Below, piece by piece: positions 1 through 10,152 of a DNA stretch of 64,000 nucleotides (positions are counted from its first letter, which is position 1; each line of letters opens with the position of its first letter). The notes beneath the pieces were generated by a model, which saw only the letters and a program-made list of their open reading frames with translations, ran no database searches and was not told the origin of the DNA. The stretch is from Tigriopus japonicus (taxonomy: Eukaryota; Arthropoda; Copepoda; Harpacticoida; Harpacticidae), in NCBI GenBank assembly GCA_010645155.1, contig CM021322.1, positions 12,788,454 through 12,852,453 on the forward strand, in the 5' to 3' direction. The translations under genes and the position numbers were made by a program.

Positions 1-688
1 GTTTGTGAGTAGGATGTGCTTCTGATTTGTTCCAAGGAAAATTTCTTAGTCCTTTATTCCTTTCACCAAGATTGGAAAAATACTTAAGGATAAATGCAAA
101 GACTGTCTATCCTCTGAAAACAATAACAATGATCAATTAGACCACAAATGCAACAAAAATTAGGGGAAACTATGCCTGGAGGGATATAGTGTTATATGTT
201 CTAGTGCATTAAGCAAATGTAATGAAATACTTCTTGTTGAAATATACTTCAATAAACACATATATAAATCAATGTTATAAAACACGTTGTAAAATAGATG
301 AGAAGGAACAGGAAATAATTTGTTGCAAACTTGTCTATATTATGGGAAATAATAGATTGGCAGCAAAAAAAGCACATAGTTAAAATCAACCATTCAGGAA
401 GAAAGATGCAAATATGACTACAATAACCTTCCCCTTAGCAGGTAAAATGGTTAGATAGTATTTCATGCAACAAGAAAATAGGAGAATTTTATGTTCATAG
501 TTAAACAGGATCATTAAGAATGAGCTAACAACACCAAAAAATGAAAAACTTGCTTCTTTGCTTCATTCCTTCCTCTAGCCAACCAAGCGGTCACCTCAAT
601 TTTCCGTACGACATCCAGGGTCTAGATATCTATGACCTAACCCAATCTAACACAATAGAATGTAATCCAACCTAACTTAGGTTCAGTT
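1..688. other. AT-rich sequence, no gene recognised
   Basis: I see no open frame with protein character, no RNA gene and no repeat shared with the rest of the window. Confidence 0.5.
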
Positions 689-841
689 TTAAAGAAATAG
701 ATTACGCAACCTCGAGAAATCGGCAGCGAGATTATAGCCGAGAGTCTTTGGGCGAACTGGAAAATCTTTGGATATGGAGTATACCTTCACAATTTTGTAG
801 TCAACCACCGATTTTTTTTGAACCAGATTTTTTTTTTTTTT

Positions 842-1005
842 NNNNNNNNNNNNNNNNNNNNNNNNNNNNNNNNNNNNNNNNNNNNNNNNNNNNNNNNNNN
901 NNNNNNNNNNNNNNNNNNNNNNNNNNNNNNNNNNNNNNNNNNNNNNNNNNNNNNNNNNNNNNNNNNNNNNNNNNNNNNNNNNNNNNNNNNNNNNNNNNNN
1001 NNNNN
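842..1005. other. assembly gap (164 N)
   Basis: A run of N falls inside the 3' part of a minus-strand LINE fragment. Poly-T immediately to its left and LINE coding sequence to its right suggest that a low-complexity or repeat copy was not resolved. Confidence 0.95.
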
Positions 1006-1410
1006 TAAATGCTGTTAGAGGATCAGCTCCTACATATTCCCGACGAAGGCAAATAGGCAACAAATTGAACAATGAAGGAGCCCGATAAAGAAGAGAGGAG
1101 CACTTCATTGTTCGAACTAGCCTTGATTCCTTACGATTTGGAGGTGCTCTCAGAGCGCACGTAAAACCTCTACGATCGCTACAACTGATCTCAAATCCTG
1201 GGTTAGGACAAAGCCCATGAATGCTCTTGAAAACATACAATATCAGATACCTTTCATACCTTCTCTGAGTACTGTACAACCCTAACTTCTGGAGCCTCTC
1301 GCAATACGAGAGCTCTCTCATTCCTGTGATGTTCCTAGTAAAACATCTTTGGACCTGCTCGACTTTTTGCAAACCTGCTGGATTTGGATCTGGATTGGAG
1401 CCCAAATGGG
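1006..1410 (-). mobile_element. LINE fragment, end of reverse transcriptase ORF
   Basis: The minus strand encodes the segment downstream of the reverse transcriptase palm of a CR1/Jockey-group LINE. Recognisable pieces are QRCFTRNITGM, a QRRYERYLILYVFKSIHGLCPNPG segment (about 1195-1275) and a DRRGFTC piece, matching the same segment of the LINE at 16.7-19.4 kb. The coding match begins near 1405 and runs into the gap. A short extension beyond the gap (689-840) stays open but no longer looks like LINE protein. It is a 5'-truncated dead copy. A second copy of the same segment lies at 12637-13210. Confidence 0.8.
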
Positions 1411-1810
1411 TGAGGCATATTCAAGATGCGGCTGAGTGGAAAAGATACAACATTCTTTCCTGCTTCTTGAGAATGTTTCCTACGAGTTATCGTCATCGAG
1501 GTTGTAAGGCTCGTGGAGGGATGGTGCTGGAGGTTGCAAGGCTTCAAGACCCTCATGCTTAGTTCTATCGTGGATTTATTCCTATTTTTCAATTTTTGTG
1601 GACTGTATTTTTTTCGTTTAAACTGGTCATGTGCACACGCTTTCTTTCTGATGCCCATTATTAAGGTTTCACTCTCCTTTTTTTATTCTCGACAAAGACC
1701 CTCTGCTAGATCTTTGTAAAACCCTCTATGTCGTCTCTTCCTTTTCGAAGTTGTAGTCGACGAAGCCAAGGCATCTTCAAGTTCACTGTCTTTCAAACTT
1801 CGAAGAAACG
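1411..1810. other. unassigned sequence between LINE fragment and repeat-array element
   Basis: Short open frames on both strands have no recognisable protein character. No repeat shared with the rest of the window was seen. Confidence 0.4.
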
Positions 1811-1848
1811 GGATCCGCAACCACGCTACTCTATTGGCGCGCGCTAAA

Positions 1849-2012
1849 TAGGTCACAAGGTAAAAAGGTCATGGTAAATAGGTCACAAGGTAAGAAGGTC
1901 ACGGTAAATAGGTCACAAGGTAAGAAGGTCACGGTAAAGAGGTCACAAGGTAAAAAGGTCACGATAAAAAGATCACAGCAAATAGGTCACGGTAAAAAAG
2001 TCACAAGGTAAG
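1849..2012 (+). repeat. 30-bp tandem array, AGGTCA-containing
   Basis: About five imperfect copies of a 30-bp unit occur. Each unit consists of two related 15-bp halves, AGGTCACAAGGTAAG and AGGTCACGGTAAAT-like. The left array of the inverted pair. Confidence 0.9.
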
Positions 2013-2530
2013 GAATTCAAAAGCAGAAAAAGGCACAATGTAACTTCAAATTGAAAAGATGTTAAAAAAATGTTGTTGAGCACATGGACTGTGTATCATC
2101 CAATACAGTTTTAATTCTTTAAATCTTGTCGTGTTTGATGAAAAATTTTTTTTTAACAAATCTTGTACAAAATCATTGACATTAATCAGCATATAACATG
2201 TTCCAAATGAGATTACCACCTCAGCCCCACAAATGATTACGTTTGTACTTTATGTGGCAAAGATCTCCATTACTCTCATGCTCCATACTTTTGCAACCAT
2301 TCTGAAGTAAGCCACACAACGGAATAAAAACAGAAAAATTAATATATTTTCCAAAAACACATTAACTACATTATTTCATTTATAGGGTCCTTAGGTAGAA
2401 ATTGGAAGGAAATTGACTAAAACTATAACTAAACCTATTGAAAATTTAATGAATTATCAATACAACAAATTACAAAGAAAAATTGTACCTAATTATGACA
2501 TGGAATACCTTGCCCTTGTGTCAGCAAGGT

Positions 2531-2810
2531 TTTTTTGAGCTGGAGAAGTATTTCTTTTATTCCAGAACTTTTGAGGCCAGTTTTGAGATATAAAGGCAAT
2601 TCCAAACACCTACTTAAATTTGGCTGATTAAGTCACAGGGAAAAACTCTATGATGTTACTTAAAATATGCTTAAAAACAAACAGTTGGAAAATTTTCTTT
2701 GACTAAATTCTGAGATGAAGTAAGAGGAGTGTTGTTCTAAATTATTTTGGAAATCTACATAGTGCATCTATTTTCAACAACTTTTATGTTCAGCATTCTC
2801 AAAGGACTAA
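2531..2810 (+). repeat. diverged copy of the 56.1-kb inverted-repeat element
   Basis: The stretch from TTGAGCTGGAGAAGT through GAGGCCAGTTTTGAG to ACTTAAAATATGCTTAAAAAC follows the same order and spacing as 56087-56230 (TTGAGCTGGGTAAGT, GAGACCAGTTTTGAG, ACTTAAAATTTGCTTAAAAAC). Similarity fades after about 2700. It indicates that the interior of the foldback-like element derives from, or is related to, that family. Confidence 0.55.
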
Positions 2811-3098
2811 CCAGTAGGGTCGTTATAACAACTTATACAAATGGCTAAGTAGATTTTGATAGTATAACTCAAATTTTTGGTGTTAACTTTCAAACAGTAA
2901 CAACTTCAAATTACCTATGACCTATACCTTTGTTAAGAGACACTCCTTGTTATTTGATTTGCTGAATTATTGGTTGCTGTTTAGTGTCATACTGACGTTC
3001 TCTTAACGTCCAGTAAAGCCCATGGTTAATAAATCATCTCAACCTCAGTTAAAGTACAATGTACAGCCTAACAACATTATGTCTTTGCAATGATTGCA

Positions 3099-3422
3099 AG
3101 ACCTTTTTCTCGTGTGACCTTTTTCTCGTGTGACCTTTTTCTCGTGTGACCTTTTTCTCGTGTGACCTTTTTCTCGTGTGACCTTTTTCTCGTGTGACCT
3201 TTTTCTCGTGTGACCTTTTTCTCGTGTGACCTTTTTCTCGTGTGACCTTTTTACCTTGTGACCTTTTTACCGTGTGACCTTTTTGCCGGGTGACCTTTTT
3301 ACTGTGACCTATTTCACTTCTGACGTTTTTACTGTGACCTCTTTACTGTGACCTTTTTACCCCGTGACCTTTTGTGTGTGACCTTTTTACCCCGTGACCG
3401 GTTTGCTTGTGACCTTTTTACC
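3099..3422 (+). repeat. 16-bp tandem array, TGACCT-containing
   Basis: Nine perfect copies of ACCTTTTTCTCGTGTG run from about 3100 to 3243, followed by degenerate units (ACCTTTTTACCGTGTG and shorter forms) to 3422. The copies abut one another without unique spacers, so this is a satellite and not a CRISPR. On the other strand it reads AAAAAGGTCAC and mirrors the left array at 1849-2012. Confidence 0.95.
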
Positions 3423-3456
3423 TAGAATCGAAGTGCCACGATAGAGTGGGTGATCC

Positions 3457-4542
3457 AACTGGGTGATCCTCACTATAGGTGGGTGATTCAACTAATTCGA
3501 TCTTTACGAACCTAAGTTCGTAATTTTGTATAGGTGGTAGTAGCTGCTTCGGTTAGCACATCCACTTTAAGCCACGCCCACGATTCAAAGGTCACAAAGC
3601 AGGACCAGTATGGGTAATGCTTAATACGTGTTTATGGTTGTTTGGGTATTGGTTCGAAATTGATCATGGAATAAGCAATTCTTATCGATGTCTTCCAAAG
3701 TGAATGACATGAAACACTAGATGAAAATCCTAATCACAGAAGGATACGCCTGCACAAATGACGGAACTCAAAAGTGCACACAAGGGTTTGGAACAATTTG
3801 GCGTAGTCTGAGCTTCCGTCTAAGGGCCACACACTTTCTGAGGTCGAAACGTACCCAACGTCAAGGAAAATGAAGGTTTATTTTCGTGAATGAGCTAGAG
3901 CGCCTTTCAAACACTAGAGGCCAACATTGTTCGTAAGCGTCGCCTATAGGTGATCAAAATTCGAAGGAATTCCTTACTAAAATCCCAAGAACAGATGTGA
4001 AGTCAACAATGACTAAGGACAGAAATCTCAGACAAGTGAACTTGCTCGTCTTCACTGATGATTTCAAACTTGTTTCTGAGAAAAACTATATTGGTTCATC
4101 TAAATTCAGTTTGCTTTCCTTCTGAAGCATCTTTTTAAAGAAATGTAAATCGTTTAAAAATGCTGGGATATTCAAGGTGATGCAAATAATGATTTTTTAC
4201 CAAATTTGATTAGCCCCCTTAAATTTAAGGCTTCGTTTTTAATTTTTTAATTTTCAATATTTTTATACTTTAAATATGGTTTGTTTTATTTTTTTTCTTT
4301 ACCTCAATTTATGGCTTTTAACGTATTTGTAAAACTTTCCCTCATCCAAGAGCAATTAATTTTTAAGAAAATTGATTTAGAAATTACATTTTTAATGTTG
4401 AAATGTGCTGTAAATTATTTAATGAGAATACACCAGCCATTGTATTTTTTTAAGTTTTTGCTCGAAAGCTAAAGGAAATTGAAAAAATTAGAAGTTTAAA
4501 TCTGGGCTCTAATGATCACATTTGTAATGTTAATCATATAAG
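3457..4542. other. unassigned sequence upstream of SCP1
   Basis: A short repeat of GGGTGATYCAACT follows the array (about 3448-3500). The rest is AT-rich and without a convincing gene. The 63-codon frame at 4281-4472 is T-rich and gives a hydrophobic chance peptide. Confidence 0.4.
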
Positions 4543-4550
4543 TATATAAA
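4543..4550 (+). promoter_or_regulatory. TATA box of SCP1
   Basis: TATATAAA lies 71 bp upstream of the SCP1 start codon. A CAGTT initiator-like site follows at 4561. SCP2 and SCP5 have a TATA box at a similar distance. Confidence 0.65.
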
Positions 4551-4613
4551 GACACCTCACCAGTTATCACGCTTGGCATTAACGCGAGAACTTATTCCAA
4601 AACAATATTGATC

Positions 4614-5051
4614 ATGAAGTGTCCTCTACTAATTTTGAGTCTTGTTCTCACGTTGACGACAAGGACGATTTTCGTGGGAGCAGGTGATAAAAAAAACAAT
4701 CACATAATTCATTGCTTAAACTAAAGCCTTTAGCTTAAACTAATTCAATTTGTCTTTCCTATGTTTTCAGCCCCTGAGCTCAGAGATATGGTGTGCGTAA
4801 ATGAAGAGGATTTCCGAACTATTACATGGACTGGAGGCTTACCCAAATGCCTTGAATTGTGTAAGGCCAAAGATCAGGGAACGTGGTTGGGACCAAGAAA
4901 TTATGCCGCCGTAACAACGTATGATGGGAACAAAGACATTGCCAGTTGTAAATGCTTTTTTAGATGCGAACCCAAGCAGTCTAAAGTAACAGGACAATCA
5001 AGGACTATAGTTCTAATAGGGAATGACTATTGGAACTTATTCCCGAAGTAA
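4614..5051 (+). CDS. SCP1, small secreted cysteine-rich protein (6-Cys variant)
   Basis: Two exons, 4614-4683 and 4771-5051, are joined by an 87-bp GT-AG phase-1 intron and encode about 116 residues. Exon 1 is a signal peptide starting MKCPLLILSLVL with a small-residue end (VGA). Exon 2 has Cys at the family positions 2 to 7: one Cys, then C-x3-C (CLELC), then CKCFFRC. It lacks the first and last Cys found in SCP2-5. The tail keeps the shape of the family (IVLIGND) but ends in WNLFPK instead of IC. I do not recognise the family, so the function is unknown; the signal peptide and paired Cys predict a secreted disulfide-stabilised protein. No good polyadenylation signal was seen. The gene structure is inferred from splice sites and from agreement with four paralogues in the window. 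Confidence 0.75.
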
Positions 5052-6014
5052 AACTAGACTCTGAAACTTGTTACGTTAACATAAAGGAAAGTCTGGACAC
5101 TGTTAATGTTCTCATTTTGCCACAAATACAAAAATGAATGCGTCCCTTAAGTTTCTGCTGAGGATGAATACTTACTTCAATTACACAACAACTTTGGGTC
5201 GCCGTGTCAGATATTTTTCGAGCCAAAAAGATTTTTATGGATGAAAACGTAAGAATCAGAGTTGGATTGATTTCTTGAAAAGTGGAATTGATTACAACAG
5301 TTACTTTATCGAAAATTGTGCTGTCGAAACAAAATTAGTGTTTGAAGGAATGGTGAGGACTCAAAAAGTCTGGTTGATGACTTGAAGAAGGTCTACTTTG
5401 TGTTTTCCAGAGTAATATGGAAGACTGCGCAAATAAGGCAAATAAAAACGACCAAAAATACATCAAAAACTGCAACAAAAATGCCAAAAACTGCAAAAGA
5501 AAATGCAACAAGAGCGCAAAGTTGAGGAACATTTGGACTAAATTAAATGGCCTTAAAGCCCATATTCTTCATACTGAAAGATCAGTACATGGGACAGATT
5601 TGTTCTCACACTTTCATTCTTTAACTGAAAAACTATTGGCAATACTTAACAAACAAATATCAAAGAGAAATCTTCAGCTTTAGAAGAAAGAAGTTTTCCA
5701 ACATGGTGTGGCTCTTCCTTACTTGCAATATATCTTTCATCAAATCAAGGAATTGCACTTGAGGAGTGAATAGATGTGATTGATCATAAAAACCTCAATC
5801 AGCTAAGCATTCCAAAGTGAAAAAGAAAGGAAAGTTGTTAAATTGGTAAAAAACGTCAACGGCAAGAAAACATTCACGTTCTTTAAAGATTTGGGAAAAA
5901 GCACCAAATTTCGACAAGCCAAAAAAGCAAATAAAAGAGAAAAATGCCAGAAAAATGTACCAAATTTCGATAAAACGCCAAAACATGTACAGTATATTAC
6001 ACCAAAAAACCAGA
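5052..6014. other. no confident gene; Lys/Asn-rich low-complexity stretch
   Basis: Repeated AAAAATGC/AAAACTGC motifs around 5440-5530 and 5930-6000 give Lys- and Asn-rich frames on the plus strand (for example 5417-5683). Their composition reflects the simple repeat, and I do not call them genes. Confidence 0.45.
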
Positions 6015-6477
6015 GGCATGGCGTAGTGCGTACTGCGTCGGGTTGTCGTGCAGATGGCTGGGGTTCGATCCCGGCTGACTGCCACTCTCCAAAAACTCAT
6101 CTCTTCGTAGTCAAAATTTAGCATTTGAACCGTCTTTCAATGCAAAACTCAAATCTACAAACTCAACTCTTCGGAGTCAAAATTTACGGTTGACCTGTCT
6201 TTCAATTCAAACTAGGCAAGCCCCGGTTCGATCCCGGGCTTGCCGAGTCCTAGTGACCTGTGGTATTAAGGTACATGCAGTAGTCACGGCTCTTGACGTA
6301 TTAAATGGGCGAACCTGGGGTCATTCCCGAGGGTGAGGTAAAAAATAATGCTTGTTGGCTTGTCCAAGTGGAGCGGCAATATCCCCGTATGGCGGACAGC
6401 CTCTATCAGATCACAGCTGTGAAGCTGCGTTCTGACTCCGCCACAAACAAACAAACAAACAAACAAACAAACAAAAC
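6015..6477 (+). mobile_element. tRNA-derived SINE with (CAAA)n tail
   Basis: The first 69 bp (6015-6083) look like a tRNA: an A-box-like TGGCGTAGTGC and a perfect B box GGTTCGATCCCGG, with partly pairing ends GGCA/TGCC. The body holds a direct repeat of about 57 bp (6094-6155 and 6159-6213, ACTCWWCTCTTCG..GTCAAAATTTA). A second GGTTCGATCCCGG follows at about 6225. The element ends in seven or eight CAAA units (6444-6476). The internal pol III promoter and the simple A-rich tail are typical of SINEs mobilised by LINEs. It may be a dimer of two tRNA-like units. Confidence 0.75.
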
Positions 6478-9058
6478 ATGACAATCAAAAGACTCTGCTT
6501 GCAAGCACTCTGACATCTAGGCTGTGATCTCTGAGATCTAGGCTAAGATCTTAGATATGAACTAGTGTAATACAGTGAAAATCAGATGTGTACATGTCAA
6601 CGGCAAATCATTTAGTTTTTCCAATCAATCAACTCTTCATAAATGAGCCAAACAAATGATAATGTGAATAACCCGAGTTTGAGAAATTGGAATACAAGAT
6701 CTAAGTGAAAATAGCACGCTCTCGAGCTCTACGTGACCAGTTCTCGGGCTAAAGTCCTGAAACTTGTCACCCTGCAGACGAGCTCTTTAGCGTATTTAGT
6801 TAGTTCTTGCATTGATGTTCTCAAACTCGGGGTACGCACACAGTTCAACAAATTCTAGATGTCGTTGGCAAGTCATTATTTCAAGTAGTTTGATTAATCA
6901 ACTTTCGATGTACACTTGTATTCTGAAATAGGAAAATAACGATGGAATACAGCCCTCGGCGTAATTGAATAAGTTAATATAATATTTCTTTTATAACAAC
7001 CCCACATCATTACATAGAAATTTCATCGTTAACAAACAATAAGTATATGTGAAACATGTGGAAATGTTTTGTGATTAATGGCAGAACCGACAATTTGTAC
7101 AGAATCAAATAGAAGTGCTAAGGTTCCCGCTTTTATTCTCATAAATGCTCTAGAGGGCTAAATGGAGAGAAGAGACACTCCCACTCAGCCGCTTGCGTGG
7201 TTAATTGCTTTGGCTTTGGTAGCTTGGAGTTGGGCAGAGCACCTCAAAGTGCTCTAAAAAGAAGAGTGGCTCGACTGCCCAGGCAGAAATTTGTCAATTT
7301 TTGAGCTGATTTTGTAGACAAATGGGTCACAAAAATTTCTTCTTTTACCGTTAGTATTCAAGCCCATTGTCATCCCAACACCCAAAGCACACTAAAACAT
7401 GAAATACGTTGGTCAAACTCGAATTTGAGAATGTCAGAAATGTTATGATTAAGAGGTTGTGTTATCCTGAGATTATTCTTTGCGTAGTTAAACACTCGGT
7501 TTTTGTAACATAGATATGTCTAGATACGACATTTTCATTTTCCATAGGTGGAAAAGGGTTTTGTTAATGCGCCCAAAGTTTCTAAGGAATATTGATGTAT
7601 CAATTATGGTTGATTTGAGCAGAACCATGTCCTATTTTCTGTCTTACTAGTAAAATAATATTTGTCTCATGTAAATTTGTAGTTTTGAATTTGTTGCCCT
7701 CAAATCTTGACAGGAAATAAACAAGAGGTGAAATTGTTTCAGACAGGGCTAGACATATTGCAAATATATGAGTATTAGGCCCCAGAAAATAATTTTATTT
7801 TGGTGTGGAGCAGAAATCCCAGACCTTCAATAATGTAGGGTCAGGTAATGATTATCTTCAGCTAGCCTTACCCTCAAAACGTCTGAGATTTCTTCTCCAC
7901 AGCAAAAGAAGATAATTTTCCGGAGCCTATTGATCATGATCTGTCCTTTCTTCAAAGACTGGATTGTCCCAACCTTAGGAGTGTGTCCAATTTGACTATG
8001 ACCAGAGACAACTTTGTTCTCAGTGACAAGACTTGAAGGAAGAGAGCTTGTTGATGTTAATCTGTTCCATGCAAAGACTCTTGAGCAAGGAAGCGACACG
8101 ACATTTTTTGTCCCGCCAAGTTAGGCCATTGTTTGGAAGTCTACAGATCACCCAAGACCTTAACTTTCCCTTTTACCCATCCCAAAAGCATAAAATGCAT
8201 TCATATGATGCCATTTGGTGTTCAAAATCTATTTGAGCTTTGATTTGTTGTATTTTAGGCAAAAAAGTCATGCACAAGTTTGGTTTTGCAAGAATAAAGG
8301 TTGAACAAAATAACACTTTCTTCCAAGTTTTGCCATTTTTATGATATTGAATAGAAAATATGTAATTTCAGACTCTATTTAACTGAATATGAATAAAGGA
8401 TAGTATCTAAGTAGTTCACAACTATTGTTATTAATAAATACATAAGTCAATGGGTAAAAGAGACCTAAAATGCTAAAATGGGAGGTTTTGATGGCTGCTT
8501 GCATATTTTGTGTTTCTTTAACTCATTGGACACTCATGAATAAGGTGCCTGAGTAATATTTAGAATGGCAGAAACCCTTGATCCATGGATATTGGTTTGT
8601 CTTGGGGATGAACCCACCGGGAACTTTCAGATTTTACTTTTAAATAACTCTTGAAGAGGAACTTATTGTTCTTGTTGTATTGTTAAGTAGCAATAGTTTG
8701 TCATTGCTCTTCTATTCTTTCTGAGCCATAAGCACTGTTGCTTTTTCAAAAGTTAGAGAACACTGGGTATTGACAAACAGTTTCTTGACAAACTGATGGC
8801 ATTGCACCATTGCTTAAATGATTCTTGGTCTTGATCATTGAAGCCTCAGTTCAGGAGCTCTTTTCCAACACAAATGAAACCACTGTTTCAAAACCACTCT
8901 TTGATATGCCTCAGACACCTTAATTTGCTTTGGCACACAACTACTATTGGCCAAACATCCAAATCAATGTTCAAAGCCAGAACATGGGGGATTTTGGGCA
9001 CTATCGACAAGCAAGCTTGGCTCAAAAAGTTCTTTAGAGCCTTCGAATCAATGACATA
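6478..9058. other. 2.6 kb without a recognised gene
   Basis: Mostly AT-rich intergenic sequence. The minus strand at 7827-8099 has a 90-codon open frame with fairly ordinary composition and no domain I recognise. It has no clear promoter or splice partner and is left as unassigned. Confidence 0.4.
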
Positions 9059-9059
9059 C

Positions 9060-9862
9060 AGAGTGGGGCAAAAGTATCCGGACAAAACTTTGAACATAAT
9101 TTACAGCATCAAGAGCTATTTTTAGCCAATTGTGTATATAACAAAAAAAGTTTGGACAACAATTAAGAACATTTTTATTCAATATGGTCACCGTTGGCCT
9201 TAATGACGGCGTCCAAGCGGCCGACAAAGGCCGAGCAGGCTTTGGCGACCTCGGCCGTGGAGAAGGAGGCCATGTTCCGCTTCACCAACAACTTCAGAGA
9301 CGGCAGGCTGTTGTGGGGCATCTTGTTGACCTTCCTCCTCAGCTCGGACCACAACTAGAAGTCGCATGGGTTGAGGTCAGGGCTGTTTGAAGGCCACTCG
9401 TCTTTCTTGACCACCACGTCAAATTTGCTGTTCAAAAAGTTCATGGAAACATTGGACACATGACACGGAGCAGAGTCCTGGATCCACATGAATTTGGTTC
9501 CTGGTGGGTACGAGGTTGCCAGCCAGGGCATCACGACCTTCCTTAGAAGCTCCACGTACCTGGCAGCATTGAGCCTGAATTTGGGAAGGAAGACATGGGC
9601 TGGCATCACCTTCCCGTCGCCGCTGATGAGGCCAAAGACCATAATCTTGGTAGGATTCTTAGTCTTCATGATGGGAGGCACAACGGTTCTGTTCTTGGCA
9701 AGCCATCGGTTGTTCTGGGGGTTGTACGCGCCATCCACGGTGAAGATTGACTCATCTGAGAAAAGTCTGACCGTCCTTGGATTGACCTTGCAGATTCTGC
9801 GCAACTTCTTGCCCCTCTCAAGCCTGGTGGCCTTCATCTTCTCGGTAAGAAGGTGGCGTCTG
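9060..9862 (-). pseudogene. mariner (maT-like, DD37D) transposase remnant
   Basis: The minus strand encodes the catalytic part of a mariner-type transposase. SDES (first Asp), WIQDSAPCH (second Asp) and SPDLNPCDF (third Asp) are visible, with 37 residues between the second and third Asp. That is the DD37D spacing of maT elements. A TAG directly after CDF (about 9357) interrupts the frame. The remaining C-terminal part stays in frame to a stop near 9184. The 3' end keeps a mariner-like terminal sequence CAGAGTGGGGCAAAAGTATC at 9059-9078. The N-terminal helix-turn-helix and the other terminal repeat are missing: at about 9862 the frame passes into LINE endonuclease sequence. The copy is therefore dead and truncated. 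Confidence 0.85.
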
Positions 9863-10109
9863 CCATCAAACCAGAGGTTCAAGCCTGAAGTACAGACTAT
9901 CGCCGCCCGAGGCGACTCCCCTCTAGAAAAGTATTCTTTTTGAAAATACTTTTTGAAAAGTGTCTAATTTTCCCTTTAATCGAGCTGGGCTCTTGTATAA
10001 TTGCTATACCTTGTCCATTGTTCAATAGACTTCTAGTAATACCATCTGCCGCGCCCTGCTGGCGGTTCAGGTTGTGTTGTAATACATTAACACTGTGCAT
10101 TTTATGCAC
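9862..10109 (-). pseudogene. R1-like LINE ORF2, start of endonuclease
   Basis: The minus strand starts VNVLQHNLNRQQGAADGI and continues to IAIIQEP, the typical opening of an apurinic-like endonuclease in R1/Jockey-type LINEs. After a frameshift near 9920 the sequence resumes as GESPRAAIV and SGLNLWFDGR, also endonuclease-like, and then stops abruptly at the mariner junction. The reverse transcriptase is absent. It lies directly downstream of the matching ORF1. Confidence 0.7.
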
Positions 10110-10152
10110 ATGTATTTAAAACTTTATTAGATCAACGCTAATAATTCCCGGG

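Larger units (their letters stand above)
1811..3456. mobile_element. foldback-like element with inverted AGGTCA/TGACCT arrays
   Basis: Two tandem arrays in opposite orientation (1849-2012 with AGGTCAC units, 3099-3422 with GTGACCT units) enclose about 1.1 kb of non-coding DNA. Just outside the arrays the ends are loosely inverted: GGATCC..ACTCTATTGGC at 1811-1837 against TGCCACGATAGAGTG..GGATCC-like sequence at 3434-3456. Terminal inverted repeats built of tandem repeats are the hallmark of foldback elements, and subterminal arrays also occur in hAT elements. No transposase frame is visible and I could not define a target duplication, so the exact ends are uncertain. The interior (2531-2810) is related to the element at 56067-56631. 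Confidence 0.5.

Noticed and set aside
689..1005. Frames extending through the N run at 842-1005
   Set aside because: Open only because N does not translate to stop; only the LINE part above 1006 has protein character.
3099..3243. Regular 16-bp repeat resembling a CRISPR array
   Set aside because: The units abut directly without unique spacers and the sequence is animal nuclear DNA; it is a satellite.
5417..5683. Lys/Asn/Cys-rich 88-codon frame downstream of SCP1
   Set aside because: No signal peptide or family Cys spacing; composition follows an A-rich simple repeat.
6015..6083. A functional tRNA gene
   Set aside because: The acceptor stem pairs poorly, no good anticodon arm, and a SINE body with CAAA tail follows.
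7827..8099. 90-codon minus-strand frame as a gene
   Set aside because: No recognisable domain, promoter, splice partner or paralogue; kept only as a note in the intergenic entry.
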